Of a DNA stretch of 64,000 nt, positions 8,220 to 17,472 are shown piece after piece; position 1 is the first letter of the stretch, and each line of letters starts with the position of its first letter. The stretch spans positions 186,001 to 250,000 of the forward strand of contig CAVSZD010000011.1 in the NCBI GenBank assembly GCA_963732355.1. The letters are read 5' to 3'. The notes under the pieces are model-generated. The model had not been told where the DNA came from. It searched no databases and saw only the letters and a list, made by a program, of their open reading frames with translations. The translations under genes and the position numbers were made by a program. Source of the DNA: JADKAV01 sp963732355 (lineage in GTDB: Bacteria; Actinomycetota; Actinomycetes; S36-B12; UBA10799).

Positions 8220-9031
8220 GAAACCACCTCCACCGCCGAATGGACCTCTCTGACCTCCGGGCCGAGAAACCTCCGGCCCATCATCGCGAACGCGTCGGGA
8301 TCACCGGTGGCCAGGAACCGATGTTGGGGCTCCGGCAACGCCGAGTCACGCAGCAGGCCGTGGGCGGCCAGGGTCTTGTAGACGTCCTTGGCGGTCTCCT
8401 CAGCGCTGGACACCAGCACCACCTCGTCGCCCATCACCCATTGGATGACACCGGTCAGTAGTGGGTAGTGCGTGCAGCCGAGCACGAGCGTGTCAACCTC
8501 GGCTGCCTTCAGCGGCTCCAGGTACTCCTGGGCCACGCGCAACAACTCAGGACCACCGGTGATGCCTGCTTCGACGAACTCGACGAACCGCGGGCAGGCC
8601 TGCATGAACAGTTCGACCTCGGGCGCGGCCGCGAACGCGTCCTCATAGGCCCCGGACGTGACCGTTGCCTGAGTGCCGATGACCGCGACCCGGTCGTTGC
8701 CGGTGACCCGCGCGGCGCGGCGCACTGCCGGCTGGATCACCTCGATCACGGGAACGTCGTACCGCTCGCGGGCGTCGCGCAGAACCGCAGCGCTTGCCGA
8801 GTTGCAGGCGATCACCAAGGCCTTGACACCGTGTTCCACAAGATGGTCCATGATGTCCAATGCGTAGGCCCGCACCTGCGCCAGGGGCAGCGGCCCATAC
8901 GGTCCGCGAGCTGTGTCCCCGACATACACCACAGCCTCGTGGGGCAACTGGTCGAACACCGCGCGCGCGACCGTCAGCCCACCTACGCCGGAGTCGAAGA
9001 TACCCAGAGGGGCATCAGGGCTCACGCCCAT
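8216..9031 (-). CDS. murI: Glutamate racemase
   Basis: A 271-residue cofactor-independent racemase making D-glutamate for peptidoglycan. The N-terminus FDSGVGGLTVARAV is the family signature. The two catalytic cysteines sit in VIACNSASA (about residue 74) and LGCTHYPLL (about residue 187), each with the usual partner residues. Start is ATG 9031, overlapping the end of cysM by ten bases, with a possible alternative GTG at 9025. The gene is embedded in a coupled operon with cysM, cysO and mec. Confidence 0.97.
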   Translation of the reverse strand: MGVSPDAPLGIFDSGVGGLTVARAVFDQLPHEAVVYVGDTARGPYGPLPLAQVRAYALDIMDHLVEHGVKALVIACNSASAAVLRDARERYDVPVIEVIQPAVRRAARVTGNDRVAVIGTQATVTSGAYEDAFAAAPEVELFMQACPRFVEFVEAGITGGPELLRVAQEYLEPLKAAEVDTLVLGCTHYPLLTGVIQWVMGDEVVLVSSAEETAKDVYKTLAAHGLLRDSALPEPQHRFLATGDPDAFAMMGRRFLGPEVREVHSAVEVVS

Positions 9032-9969
9032 AGTTGCCCCGAGATGGCCTGCTCGGCGTCCTCAAGTGAGCCTTCGTACGCGCCCGTGGACAAGTACTTC
9101 CAGCCGCCGTCGCAGACGATCAGGCAGATATCGGCCGGTTCGTGTGATCCTGCGGCCTTGTCGGCAAGCCCGAGCGCGGCGTGCAGGATCGCGCCGGTGG
9201 AGATACCCGCGAAGATACCCTCCTCGTGCAGGAGTTGCCGGGTGCGCATGAGCGCGTCGTGCGGACCGACGGAGTATCGCGAGGTCAGCACCGACGCGTC
9301 GTACAACTCGGGGACGAATCCCTCGTCAAGGTTGCGCAGACCGTAGACCAGTTCCCCGTAGCGGGGTTCGGCCGCGACGATCTGGACCCCCGGTTTGTGC
9401 TCGCGCAGGAAGCGGCCCACGCCCATCAGTGTGCCGGTCGTGCCCAGACCTGCCACGAAATGGGTGATCTCAGGCAGGTCGTTGAGAATCTCCGGGCCGG
9501 TGGTCTCGTAGTGCGCCTGGGCATTGGCAGCGTTGCCGTACTGGTAGAGCATCACCCAGTCGGGGTGGCGCGCGGACAGGTCCTTGGCCACCCGCACCGC
9601 CTCGTTCGAACCGCCCTGGGCCGGGGAGTAGACGATCTCAGCGCCCCACATCCGCAGCAGCTGGGTGCGTTCGAAGGAGGTGTTCTCCGGCATCACGCAG
9701 ATGAGCTGGTACCCCCGCTGACGGGCAACCATCGCCAAGGAGATCCCGGTGTTGCCGCTCGTGGGCTCAAGGATCGTCGCCCCGGGGGTCAGCACACCTT
9801 CGGCCTCGGCGCGGTTGATCATGGCCAGGGCCGCACGGTCCTTGACCGATCCGGTGGGGTTGCGGTCCTCCAGTTTCGCCCACAGCCGCACATCAGCGGC
9901 GGGGCTCAGCCGCGGCAGACCGACGATGGGGGTTTGGCCGACAGAGGCCAAGAGGTTCTGGTAGCGCAA
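9022..9969 (-). CDS. cysM: PLP-dependent cysteine synthase (CysM, CysO-dependent type)
   Basis: A fold-type II PLP enzyme of about 315 residues. The PLP lysine is in NPTGSVKDRAAL and the phosphate-binding loop is EPTSGNTGISLA. In Mycobacterium tuberculosis the homologue next to cysO and mec uses O-phosphoserine and the CysO thiocarboxylate as sulfur donor, and the same neighbours here argue for that route. I chose the TTG at 9969, one base past the cysO stop, because it gives the family start (M)RYQNLLASVGQTPIVGL. A TTG at 9984 would add five residues inside cysO. Confidence 0.92.
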   Translation of the reverse strand: MRYQNLLASVGQTPIVGLPRLSPAADVRLWAKLEDRNPTGSVKDRAALAMINRAEAEGVLTPGATILEPTSGNTGISLAMVARQRGYQLICVMPENTSFERTQLLRMWGAEIVYSPAQGGSNEAVRVAKDLSARHPDWVMLYQYGNAANAQAHYETTGPEILNDLPEITHFVAGLGTTGTLMGVGRFLREHKPGVQIVAAEPRYGELVYGLRNLDEGFVPELYDASVLTSRYSVGPHDALMRTRQLLHEEGIFAGISTGAILHAALGLADKAAGSHEPADICLIVCDGGWKYLSTGAYEGSLEDAEQAISGQLWA

Positions 9970-9970
9970 G

Positions 9971-10249
9971 TCAGCCGCCAGCAACCGCCGGCAGAATCGT
10001 CACCGAGTCGCCGTCGGAGAGGCTGGTGGACAATCCGTCAAGGAAGCGGACGTCCTCGTCATTCAGGTACACGTTGACGAAGCGGCGCAGACCTGCGTCG
10101 TCGACCACGCGGTCCTTCAGACCGGGGTATTTCGCATCGAGATCGGCGACCAGATCGGCCAACGTAGCGCCATCGGCACTGACCGTCTTCTCACCACCAG
10201 TGTAGGTGCGCAGGATTGTGGGGATCTGAACGTCAATAGCCATAATCAC
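9971..10249 (-). CDS. cysO: MoaD/ThiS-family sulfur carrier protein CysO
   Basis: A 92-residue ubiquitin-fold sulfur carrier ending in AVAGG. The C-terminal Gly-Gly is the residue pair that becomes a thiocarboxylate. FVNVYLNDEDVRFLDGL and DGDSVTILPAVAGG match mycobacterial CysO closely. It delivers sulfide to CysM, after which the Mec protease releases cysteine. A GTG at 10249 overlaps the mec stop (TAGTG), and an ATG at 10243 is the alternative start. All three pathway genes are consecutive, so this is a complete CysO-CysM-Mec module. Confidence 0.95.
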   Translation of the reverse strand: MIMAIDVQIPTILRTYTGGEKTVSADGATLADLVADLDAKYPGLKDRVVDDAGLRRFVNVYLNDEDVRFLDGLSTSLSDGDSVTILPAVAGG

Positions 10250-10662
10250 TAGGGTACGGACTCGTCGATCTCGACAATCTCCTCGGTCACCTCTGAATCG
10301 ATGATGCGGAAACTGCGGACCTCCGCGGCAGCCTCGCGGGTGGAGATGAGCACGTAATGTGCGTTCGGCTCAGAGGCGTAACTGATGTCCGTGCGCGACG
10401 GAAATGGCGCGGTCGCGGTGTGGGAGTGGTAGATGACGACCGGTTCCTCGTCGCGGGAGTCCATCTCCCGGTAGAGGCGCAGCAGGTCCGTGGAGTCGAA
10501 CTCGTAAAACGTGGTCGAGCGGGCGGCGTTGACCATCGGGATGAAGCGCTGCGGACTGTCCGAACCGACTGGTCCCGCGATCACCCCGCACGCCTCGTCC
10601 GGGTGGTCCTCACGGGCGTGGTCGACCATGGCGTCGACTAGTTCACGGCGGATCTTCAGCAC
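10249..10662 (-). CDS. mec: M67 (JAMM) metallopeptidase Mec
   Basis: A 137-residue JAMM/MPN+ zinc peptidase. The JAMM signature is intact: Glu in HPDEACGVI, then HSHTATAPFPSRTD, which provides His-x-His, Ser and the distal Asp. In the CysO pathway it cuts the new cysteine off the carrier's C-terminus. The start is a GTG at 10662. The stop overlaps cysO. No feature suggests inactivation. Confidence 0.94.
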   Translation of the reverse strand: MLKIRRELVDAMVDHAREDHPDEACGVIAGPVGSDSPQRFIPMVNAARSTTFYEFDSTDLLRLYREMDSRDEEPVVIYHSHTATAPFPSRTDISYASEPNAHYVLISTREAAAEVRSFRIIDSEVTEEIVEIDESVP

Positions 10663-10683
10663 GCCACCATTGTGCCGCAGCGC

Positions 10684-11202
10684 TCAGCCCATCAACTCCT
10701 CCACCAGCGACTGCTGCAGATAGCCCAAGTAGACGTACAGGTTCTTCTCCGGGTCGTCGCTGGGCAGCATCGGGTCATCCTCGGACACCTCCAGCCGGGT
10801 GCCGAGCATGAGCCGGGCGTCGGCCAGGAAGGCCAGCCACGCGCGCACCTCGTCGGTGATGACCATGGGATCGCGGCTGAGCCGTTCGCGCACGGTGGCG
10901 ACGTTGGCCAGCTTCGTGGCACGAAGGCCCGCCTCGGTGAGCCGCCGGAACTCCGAGGCCCGCTCAGCGTCCTCATACGCATTCGGCAGCAGCCTGGCCA
11001 CCACCGGATCCCTGGGAGCCGACCGCTGCTCCCCCATCCCGGACAGGCCGAGTTCCCTGGCCCAATCGGGGACATCTGAGTCCGCAGTCGGGTCGGCGAG
11101 CAGTAGTGTCAATTCGTCGCAGACGAAAGCCAGCACGGCCCGCTCCTGCTCAGACAACCTGGCGACCAGGTTCCCACGCTTGACCTTGAAGGGCTTTCCC
11201 AT
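10684..11202 (-). CDS. DUF2017 family protein
   Basis: A 172-residue actinobacterial protein of the DUF2017 family (start MGKPFKVKRGNLVARLSEQE; conserved DPMVITDEVRAWLAFLADARLMLGTRL near the C-terminus in two parts). It is always found beside clpS in actinobacteria, but its role is unknown. It is mostly helical and cytosolic, without membrane segments. I start it at ATG 11202, where TGATG joins the clpS stop to this start. An upstream ATG at 11229 inside clpS is less likely. Confidence 0.88.
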   Translation of the reverse strand: MGKPFKVKRGNLVARLSEQERAVLAFVCDELTLLLADPTADSDVPDWARELGLSGMGEQRSAPRDPVVARLLPNAYEDAERASEFRRLTEAGLRATKLANVATVRERLSRDPMVITDEVRAWLAFLADARLMLGTRLEVSEDDPMLPSDDPEKNLYVYLGYLQQSLVEELMG

Positions 11203-11486
11203 CAGTCGTCCTTCTGCACTGTTGCCCACAGACCGTACTCGTGCATAGCCGTGGCGTCGCGCTCCATCTGCTCACGACTGCCGGCGTTGACCACCGCGCG
11301 GCCTTTGGAATGCACGTCCCACATCAGCGATTCGGACTTCTCCCGGGAGTACCCGAAGTAGGACATGAAGACATACGTCACGTAGCTCATCAGGTTGATG
11401 GGGTCGTTCCAGACCAGGCACACCCACGGTGAATCCGGGGCGAGACTGCTCTTCGGGGACTCCAATTCGGCCGGGGCGATGCTCAT
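11202..11486 (-). CDS. clpS: ATP-dependent Clp protease adaptor ClpS
   Basis: A 94-residue adaptor that hands N-degron substrates to the ClpAP/ClpCP protease. Conserved elements are VWNDPINLMSYVTYVF (the Asn-Asp-Pro start of the domain) and AVVNAGSREQMERDATAMHEYGL at the C-terminus in two parts. The open frame extends upstream to 11678, but the ATG at 11486, with GGGAG 11-15 bases before it, matches the family start; the upstream part overlaps the divergent aminotransferase gene. The adjacent DUF2017 gene is coupled through TGATG. Confidence 0.94.
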   Translation of the reverse strand: MSIAPAELESPKSSLAPDSPWVCLVWNDPINLMSYVTYVFMSYFGYSREKSESLMWDVHSKGRAVVNAGSREQMERDATAMHEYGLWATVQKDD

Positions 11487-11559
11487 CACCGGTGATTCTC
11501 CCACTGTCGCGGGCCGCGAGGGGAGACCGCGTCGCCAGCAGCGCAGTAGCGTTTCGGAC

Positions 11560-13275
11560 ATGGATGCCGAATCGCCCGCGCCCGGCCTGCCCGAACCGCC
11601 GCTGCTGCAGCTGATCCGTGACGCCGTCATCGGCGACGACCAGGTCATGCCCGGCCCGTACGGCCCACGACGGGTCACCTACGCCGACTACACCGCCAGT
11701 GGGCGTGCGCTGGGTTTCCTGGAGTCGTTCATCCGTGACGAGGTGCTGCCGCGCTACGCCAACACCCACACCGAGAGTTCGGGGACGGGACTGCAGACCA
11801 GCCGTCTGCGCGAGGACGCGAGGGCGATCATCTCTTCAGCACTCAACGCCGACGACGCCGCTGTGATCTTCTGCGGATCGGGATCGACCGCTGCCATCAA
11901 CAAACTCGTCGGCATGCTGAACCTGCGGATCCCCGCGGACCTCGACGCCCGGTTCGGCCTCTCAGAGCACATCCGGATGCAGGACAGACCCGTCGTGTTC
12001 GTCGGACCGTACGAACATCACAGCAACGAACTGCCGTGGCGGGAATCCATCGCCACTGTCGTGACCATTCCCGAGGACATCGACGGCCACATAGACACCC
12101 AAGGTCTGCGCGCAGCCCTCATTGAATACGCAGACAGGCCATTGAAGATCGGCTCCTTCAGCGCGGCCAGCAACGTCACTGGCATCATGACCGACACCTC
12201 GGGGATCTCCCGCATCCTGCACGAGCACGGGGCGCTGGCCTTCTGGGACTACGCCGCAGCGGCGCCGTACGTCGACATCGATATGAACCCGCCCGAGGAC
12301 CTCGCCTACGCAGACGCCATCTTCTTGAGCCCGCACAAGTTCATCGGCGGACCAGGAACCCCTGGGCTACTCGTGGTGCGCCGCGACATCGTGCAGAACA
12401 GCGTGCCCGAGTCGGTCGGAGGCGGAACCGTGGCGTTCGTGAATCCTGAGGACCACCTCTACCTGTCTCAGATCGAGCTACGCGAGGAAGCCGGCACCCC
12501 GGCGATCGTCGAGTCAATCCGGGCGGGGCTGGTCTTCCAGCTCAAGGAGGCGGTCGGGTGCGACACGATCCGGGCTCACGAGGAGGACTTCGTGCGCCGG
12601 GCGATCAGCGCCTGGGACCGGCATCCGAACATCGAGATTCTCGGCAACCGATCGGCTAAGCGCCTCTCCATCGTGAGCTTCGTCGTGCGCCGTCCGGACC
12701 ACCTGTTCCTGCATCACAACCTGGTGGTCGCGATCCTCAACGACCTGTTCGGGATCCAGGCGCGCGGCGGCTGCTCGTGCGCCGGGCCGTATGGACACCG
12801 GCTGCTGGGTATCGACCTCGACCAGTCCCATGAGTTCCAGTCCCAGATCGTGAGCGGATGCGAAGGGATCAAGCCCGGATGGGTGCGGGTGAACTTCAAC
12901 TACTTCATCTCCGAGACCGTGTTCGAGTACGTTCTGGCAGCCGTCGAGTTGGTCGCCGATCAGGGGTACCGGCTGATCGAGGACTACCGGTTCGAACCCA
13001 TGAGCGGGCTGTGGCGGCACAAGGACGGGCCGGTGGAACCGCCGCTGCGCTTGAGTCAGGTTCAGTACATCGACGGCGTCATGACCTACCCGCACCACGA
13101 GGACAAAGCCGACGAGACGGTTCTGGCCGGCTATCTGGAACACGCGAAGGCGCTCCTGGCGAGCCGGGCCGAACCCCAGATCCATCGCGCAGCGCAGATG
13201 TCAGGAGAATTCGAGCACCTGCGGTGGTTCGAACTGCCGCCGGCCTGTATGGCGACTAGCGAGCGCGGAAGCTGA
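11560..13275 (+). CDS. Class V aminotransferase-fold PLP protein
   Basis: A 571-residue protein with a cysteine desulfurase-like aminotransferase fold. The PLP lysine is in FLSPHKFIGGPGTPGLLV (about residue 263). GSGSTAAINKL is the phosphate-binding turn. RGGCSCAGPYGHRLLG near residue 410 resembles the SufS active-cysteine loop region. The length is well above the usual 400 because of a C-terminal extension of about 120 residues. Substrate is unknown. I start it at ATG 11560, where no Shine-Dalgarno is visible and a leaderless message is possible; upstream codons overlap clpS. The 3' end overlaps the convergent GH18 gene by 20 bases. Confidence 0.85.
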   Translation: MDAESPAPGLPEPPLLQLIRDAVIGDDQVMPGPYGPRRVTYADYTASGRALGFLESFIRDEVLPRYANTHTESSGTGLQTSRLREDARAIISSALNADDAAVIFCGSGSTAAINKLVGMLNLRIPADLDARFGLSEHIRMQDRPVVFVGPYEHHSNELPWRESIATVVTIPEDIDGHIDTQGLRAALIEYADRPLKIGSFSAASNVTGIMTDTSGISRILHEHGALAFWDYAAAAPYVDIDMNPPEDLAYADAIFLSPHKFIGGPGTPGLLVVRRDIVQNSVPESVGGGTVAFVNPEDHLYLSQIELREEAGTPAIVESIRAGLVFQLKEAVGCDTIRAHEEDFVRRAISAWDRHPNIEILGNRSAKRLSIVSFVVRRPDHLFLHHNLVVAILNDLFGIQARGGCSCAGPYGHRLLGIDLDQSHEFQSQIVSGCEGIKPGWVRVNFNYFISETVFEYVLAAVELVADQGYRLIEDYRFEPMSGLWRHKDGPVEPPLRLSQVQYIDGVMTYPHHEDKADETVLAGYLEHAKALLASRAEPQIHRAAQMSGEFEHLRWFELPPACMATSERGS

Positions 13276-15007
13276 CCGTCGAACTGACCCCGCGGGCGTA
13301 CCCGTCGAAGGGCTGGGACACCACACGATAGGTGTAACTGCCGTTCTTGACCGTCGGGATGACCTTGAACTGGTACTCGCCTGAACGGTTTGTGCGAGCC
13401 GATCCCAGAGAGACCCACTTGCCTTCAACCAGACGCTGACGCACGACCTTGACGCGCGACCGGGCTGGCAGGACCGTGCCAGACAGGCGCACCTTCTGGC
13501 CGGTGAAGGCCACGATCGAGGAGTTGACGCTGACTGCTGCCCGCACTCGGGTCTGGACCACTGCGCTGCGGGCGGCCTTGCGGTTGCCGCTGCTGGAAAC
13601 CTTGACCCGGAAGGCGCTGGTGCGCTTCGGAGCGTGCGTGAAGACCACTTGACCGCTCTTGGGCACGGACTCCGTAGCCGCCTGCCGCCAGCCGCCCTTG
13701 CCTTGCGGGTTGACCAGCAGCACAGCCTCGCCGCCGCCGTCGGGCTGGCCGTCGACGCTGACCTGCGCGGTGAAGGAGGCCTCCTGGCCCTTGGTCACGA
13801 ACTTGGGGGCCCCGATCTTGACGTTGCCGCTCTTGCGCGCGCCGGGGTTCGCCTTCTGCACACCCACCGCGTCGCGCACCGCCGGCCACTGATCCGCAGA
13901 CTCGCCGCCGATGGTCCACAGTGCTGCCCCGGCCAGACCCTGGGAGCGGGCCACTCGGACCCGGTCGGCCACGGACTTGGCATCGGCGAAGTATGCCCGA
14001 CGCCCGACCGTGCACTCGGTCTTGTCGCCCTTGGCGTTCAGCCCCTTGTAGACGATGTTGTAGGAGACGTTCATCTCCCCCGATGAGTCCCGGCTGATCT
14101 GGCTGGGCGCGACGCCGTCAGCGGCCAAGGAAGCCAGCGCAGATGCAGAGGTCATCGAGAAGTTCGAGTTCTTGATGTCCTGGCCCACGGGGCACTTGCC
14201 CGTGGTACCGGTGTGCCAGTTGCGCCCGTACACAGGTATCCCGAGTTGCACCTTGCCGGCGGGCACGACCGAGGGCGCGTAGGCCGCGACCTTCTGTACC
14301 CATGCCAACGGGGCGATCGGTCCCGGGCTGCCCACGGAGTAGTCGTAGGCCATGATCCGCAGGAGGTCCGCGTACTGCCCGATGGCCGGGTAGTCGTAGA
14401 CCCAGTAACCGCTGGTGCTGTCCTTGTTGGAGTTGTAGGTCGGGGGCACGGTCACCGCGAGCAGTTTGCCTTCGGCATGCAGGGCCGTGCCGAGCTCCTT
14501 GAGGAAGGCCACCCAGTTGGGTCGCGTACTGGCCCAGGAGGACGTGCCGTCGGTGAAGGCGAACGTCTCGTAGTCGAGGTCGATCCCGTCGTAGCCGTTG
14601 GCCAGGACCAGGGCGACGATCTCCTTGACGTGGGCTGTGCGCTTGGCCGGGGAACTCAGGGTCGTGGCCATCCGGGCCTTGCCGGAGCCATCGGTGATCG
14701 AAGGCAGGACCTTGACGTCCTGTCCGCGCAACTTGGCCAGCGCGGCTGCCTGCGCGGTCGGTGACAGGTGATTGTGGATGTACACCTTCGAGCCGTCCCA
14801 GCGCGCGTCGTGCCAGAACGGGGAGATGTCGCTGAACACGTCGGAGTTCGTCAGGAAGCTTGTGGTGGAGGTCGAAGTGGACCAGTAGGGCAACCACCCG
14901 GACATGAAGCGACGGGGCTCGTCAGCGGCTTGGGCGGGCACCAGCGCAGAGGCGGTCAGGCATCCCGCCACAACCGCGGAGGCGACAGCAGCGCCACGAC
15001 GCATCAT
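13256..15007 (-). CDS. Secreted glycoside hydrolase family 18 protein
   Basis: A 583-residue exported protein. Signal peptide: basic RR, hydrophobic core, AQAADEP cleavage region at about residue 28. The GH18 catalytic domain spans about 30-385, with the active-site DGIDLDYETF (D-x-x-D-x-D-x-E, complete) and later RIMAYDYSVGSPGP and LGIPVYGRNW. Beta-rich Ig-like repeats follow to the end (about 395-583), ending in a segment like cell-surface adhesion domains. It probably acts on chitin or another N-acetylglucosamine polymer. GGGGAGG precedes ATG 15007. The next gene is divergent. Confidence 0.9.
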   Translation of the reverse strand: MMRRGAAVASAVVAGCLTASALVPAQAADEPRRFMSGWLPYWSTSTSTTSFLTNSDVFSDISPFWHDARWDGSKVYIHNHLSPTAQAAALAKLRGQDVKVLPSITDGSGKARMATTLSSPAKRTAHVKEIVALVLANGYDGIDLDYETFAFTDGTSSWASTRPNWVAFLKELGTALHAEGKLLAVTVPPTYNSNKDSTSGYWVYDYPAIGQYADLLRIMAYDYSVGSPGPIAPLAWVQKVAAYAPSVVPAGKVQLGIPVYGRNWHTGTTGKCPVGQDIKNSNFSMTSASALASLAADGVAPSQISRDSSGEMNVSYNIVYKGLNAKGDKTECTVGRRAYFADAKSVADRVRVARSQGLAGAALWTIGGESADQWPAVRDAVGVQKANPGARKSGNVKIGAPKFVTKGQEASFTAQVSVDGQPDGGGEAVLLVNPQGKGGWRQAATESVPKSGQVVFTHAPKRTSAFRVKVSSSGNRKAARSAVVQTRVRAAVSVNSSIVAFTGQKVRLSGTVLPARSRVKVVRQRLVEGKWVSLGSARTNRSGEYQFKVIPTVKNGSYTYRVVSQPFDGYARGVSSTVSFRAR

Positions 15008-15224
15008 CAAGCCTCCCCAGGCCTCTCGTTACCGCCATATCGGCAGGCAACATGGATTACATGACCTGCGTCTCACATCAGTGTAGTCCGGGCAGCCGAC
15101 AGATGAATCCCACGTCCGACTTTCGGGCGCGAACCAGGGTAATACATCCGAAAGGGTGACTACCGCGCCTGCGGGTCGCCCACCGTGGACCCGCGTGGGC
15201 CTTGACGGGCTACCGTGTACTCCC

Positions 15225-16676
15225 ATGCGCACCCGCATCGCCCTGGTTTCGGCTACCGCAATGGTCGCTCTGGCCGCCAACCCCGCGCTCGCCGACGGGG
15301 ATTCGCTGGCCGATCGCGCCCAAGCCGCCGCCGACGCAGCGCGCCTGAGCGCCAGTGTCAGCAGCCGTCAGGCCAACGCCACCATCGCGTTCTTGGTCCC
15401 CCTACGCATCAACAACCCCCGCATCGGTGACCAGTTCGCCTTCGATGTGGTCGACACGACCAGCGGCGAGCCTGTGTTCTCGCGCATGGCCACCGAGCCG
15501 ATGCGCCCCGCCTCGAACATGAAGATCGTCACTGCGCTGAGCGCGTTGCACGTGCTGGGCCCGCAGACCCGGATGACCACTGACGTCCTGGCACCGCAGC
15601 CCGGACAGTTGATCCTGCGTGGCGGCGGCGACACGACCTTGGGAGTGACCGGTCTGACCCGTCTGGCCAAAGCCACCGCCAAGTACGTGCGGCGCAACGG
15701 GCTGCTTCCCGACCTCGTGCAGCCGCCCTCCTACCGGCCTGCTTCGTGCACCGTGAATGGAAAGACCCGCAAGTCCACCCCGAAGCGACCGTGTGACCTG
15801 GTGGTGCCAGCAAAGACCCGGCCGGCCATCAAGGTCTTCATCGACGACTCCCTGTACGCCTCGCCCTCGACCGGCCCGGGGTGGACCGGCTCCTACCAGC
15901 CCAGCATCGTTCGCCCGGTGCGCGCATTGGGCCGGATCGGGGTCTACCAGTGGGACAGTGCGCAAGAAGCAGGTGCGATCTTCGCTGCGGCCGTTCGTTC
16001 CAACGGCGTTAAGGCGAAACTCTCCGGGCGCTTGGACGCACAGCCCGAGGACCCGGTGGCTGCCGAGGTCACGGGTGACACCGTTGCGACCCAAGTGCGC
16101 TACATGCTGCAGGTCAGCGAGAACAACATCGCTGAGATGCTCTACCGCCAGGTCGCCGTCGAACGCGGTCGCAAAGGCAGCTGGAAGGGCGCCCGGCTGG
16201 CCGCCCGCGACACCATGCGCGAACTCGGACTCAACACCGACTCCCTGCGCCTGCTCGACGGCAGCGGCGTGTCACGCGACGACCGGCTCACCGCCCGCTT
16301 CCTCACCGACGCCCTGCAACTGGCCCTCGACACCAAGAAGTACCCAGAGTTCGCGTCGTTCTTCGATGCCCTGCCGGTTGGCGGGCGCACCGGGACCCTG
16401 GCACCGAGCGCTGCGCGCTACACGACGTACCCGAGCCGATGCGCGGCCGGCAAGGTGCACGCCAAGACCGGCACCCTGTTCGACACGATCGGGTTGTCCG
16501 GTTACACCGAAGGCGCCGACGGTCAGTTGCGTGCCTTCTCGGCACTGGTGAACGACCGCCCCCAGAACTACAGCCCGCTGTCCACCCGGCAGGCGGTTGA
16601 TGGTCTGGTCGCCACAGTGAACGGATGCTGGGGACCCAATCAGAAGACCGGTTCGCCACCCGACGTTTCCGGCTGA
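15225..16676 (+). CDS. dacB: D-alanyl-D-alanine carboxypeptidase/endopeptidase (PBP4 type)
   Basis: A 483-residue penicillin-binding protein of the DacB/PBP4 class (peptidase S13). The signal peptide is MRTRIALVSATAMVALAA to ALADG. The three catalytic motifs are intact: SNMK (in RPASNMKIVTAL), SEN (in VSENNIAEMLY) and KTG (in HAKTGTLFD). These enzymes trim or cleave peptidoglycan cross-links outside the membrane. I chose the ATG at 15225 because it begins the signal peptide; the frame is open further upstream to 15156. The gene is divergent from the GH18 gene, with about 217 bases between them. Confidence 0.93.
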   Translation: MRTRIALVSATAMVALAANPALADGDSLADRAQAAADAARLSASVSSRQANATIAFLVPLRINNPRIGDQFAFDVVDTTSGEPVFSRMATEPMRPASNMKIVTALSALHVLGPQTRMTTDVLAPQPGQLILRGGGDTTLGVTGLTRLAKATAKYVRRNGLLPDLVQPPSYRPASCTVNGKTRKSTPKRPCDLVVPAKTRPAIKVFIDDSLYASPSTGPGWTGSYQPSIVRPVRALGRIGVYQWDSAQEAGAIFAAAVRSNGVKAKLSGRLDAQPEDPVAAEVTGDTVATQVRYMLQVSENNIAEMLYRQVAVERGRKGSWKGARLAARDTMRELGLNTDSLRLLDGSGVSRDDRLTARFLTDALQLALDTKKYPEFASFFDALPVGGRTGTLAPSAARYTTYPSRCAAGKVHAKTGTLFDTIGLSGYTEGADGQLRAFSALVNDRPQNYSPLSTRQAVDGLVATVNGCWGPNQKTGSPPDVSG

Positions 16677-16682
16677 GCCGCC

Positions 16683-17312
16683 TCAGCGAAGGCGTGAGGC
16701 GATGGCGTCGCGCGCGGCTACGAGTTCACCCAGGACAACCTCGTCAGGTGAGCCCAGGACATACAGGCCGACCACCGCTTCGATCCCAGGCACTGACAGT
16801 GCGGCTGCGGCCGACGCCACAGCACCGCTACCCCGCGCGGGTGTGACCACCGGCCGGTTGTCGCCCCTGCGCGCGAGCAGGACCGCTTGACCGGCAGCAC
16901 TGTCCTCCAGGCCGGTACGTGAACCCACCCGCACCCCGACGAATACCTCCGCACGCGGAGGTTCGGACACGGCCACGACCACCAGGCCGTCGGCACCGTC
17001 AGTGATGCTCAGGTGTGCAGTGGCTGTTGTGGTGTCGGCCAGCCGGCGCAATGGCGGCAATGCCGCCTCACGCAGCAGTGGTTGCACCTGGCGGGCAAGA
17101 CCGATCAGGCCGAGCCCGACGTGGCATCGGCCGTCGGATGCTCTGCGCAGTAGCGCGTGCTTCTCCAGGGTGACCACGAGCCGGTAGACCACAGTGCGCC
17201 CGATGCCCAGTTCAGTGGCGATCTCGCTGACCCGCATCCCTTCCGGGTTGTCGGCCAGTAGCGTCAGCAGCGTCAGTCCACGATCCAGCGTCTGCGAAGT
17301 CTCAGCAGTCAT
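16683..17312 (-). CDS. IclR family transcriptional regulator
   Basis: A 209-residue regulator: an N-terminal winged helix (residues about 5-65, LDRGLTLLTLLADNPEGM and VSEIATELGIGRTVVYRLV) followed by a shortened effector domain (DGLVVVAVSEPPRAEVFVGV). IclR proteins are usually about 250 residues, so the effector domain is on the short side. ATG 17312 is preferred over GTG 17321. No target gene is obvious: neighbours are a convergent carboxypeptidase gene and a DUF3039 gene beyond an A-type palindrome. Confidence 0.86.
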   Translation of the reverse strand: MTAETSQTLDRGLTLLTLLADNPEGMRVSEIATELGIGRTVVYRLVVTLEKHALLRRASDGRCHVGLGLIGLARQVQPLLREAALPPLRRLADTTTATAHLSITDGADGLVVVAVSEPPRAEVFVGVRVGSRTGLEDSAAGQAVLLARRGDNRPVVTPARGSGAVASAAAALSVPGIEAVVGLYVLGSPDEVVLGELVAARDAIASRLR

Positions 17313-17387
17313 CCCCACCACTGTCTCTCGCTATCGCGACAATGAGAACCACCTAGGCGCGGTGTCGGCCGGTTTGTTGGGGTACTT

Positions 17388-17457
17388 GGTTAGAGGTTGT
17401 CCTGTTGGTTAGCGAATCCACGCGTTGTTTCGCTAACCAACAGCACAACCTCTAACC
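17388..17457. repeat. Dispersed palindromic element, family A copy 2
   Basis: A 70-bp inverted repeat between the IclR gene start and the end of the DUF3039 gene. The arms pair along almost their whole length with one mismatch near the outer third. The loop TCCACGCGTTGT is the exact reverse complement of the loop in the copies at 30231 and, nearly, 42900, so this copy is in the opposite orientation. Confidence 0.9.
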
Positions 17458-17472
17458 AGGAGCGATGAAAGC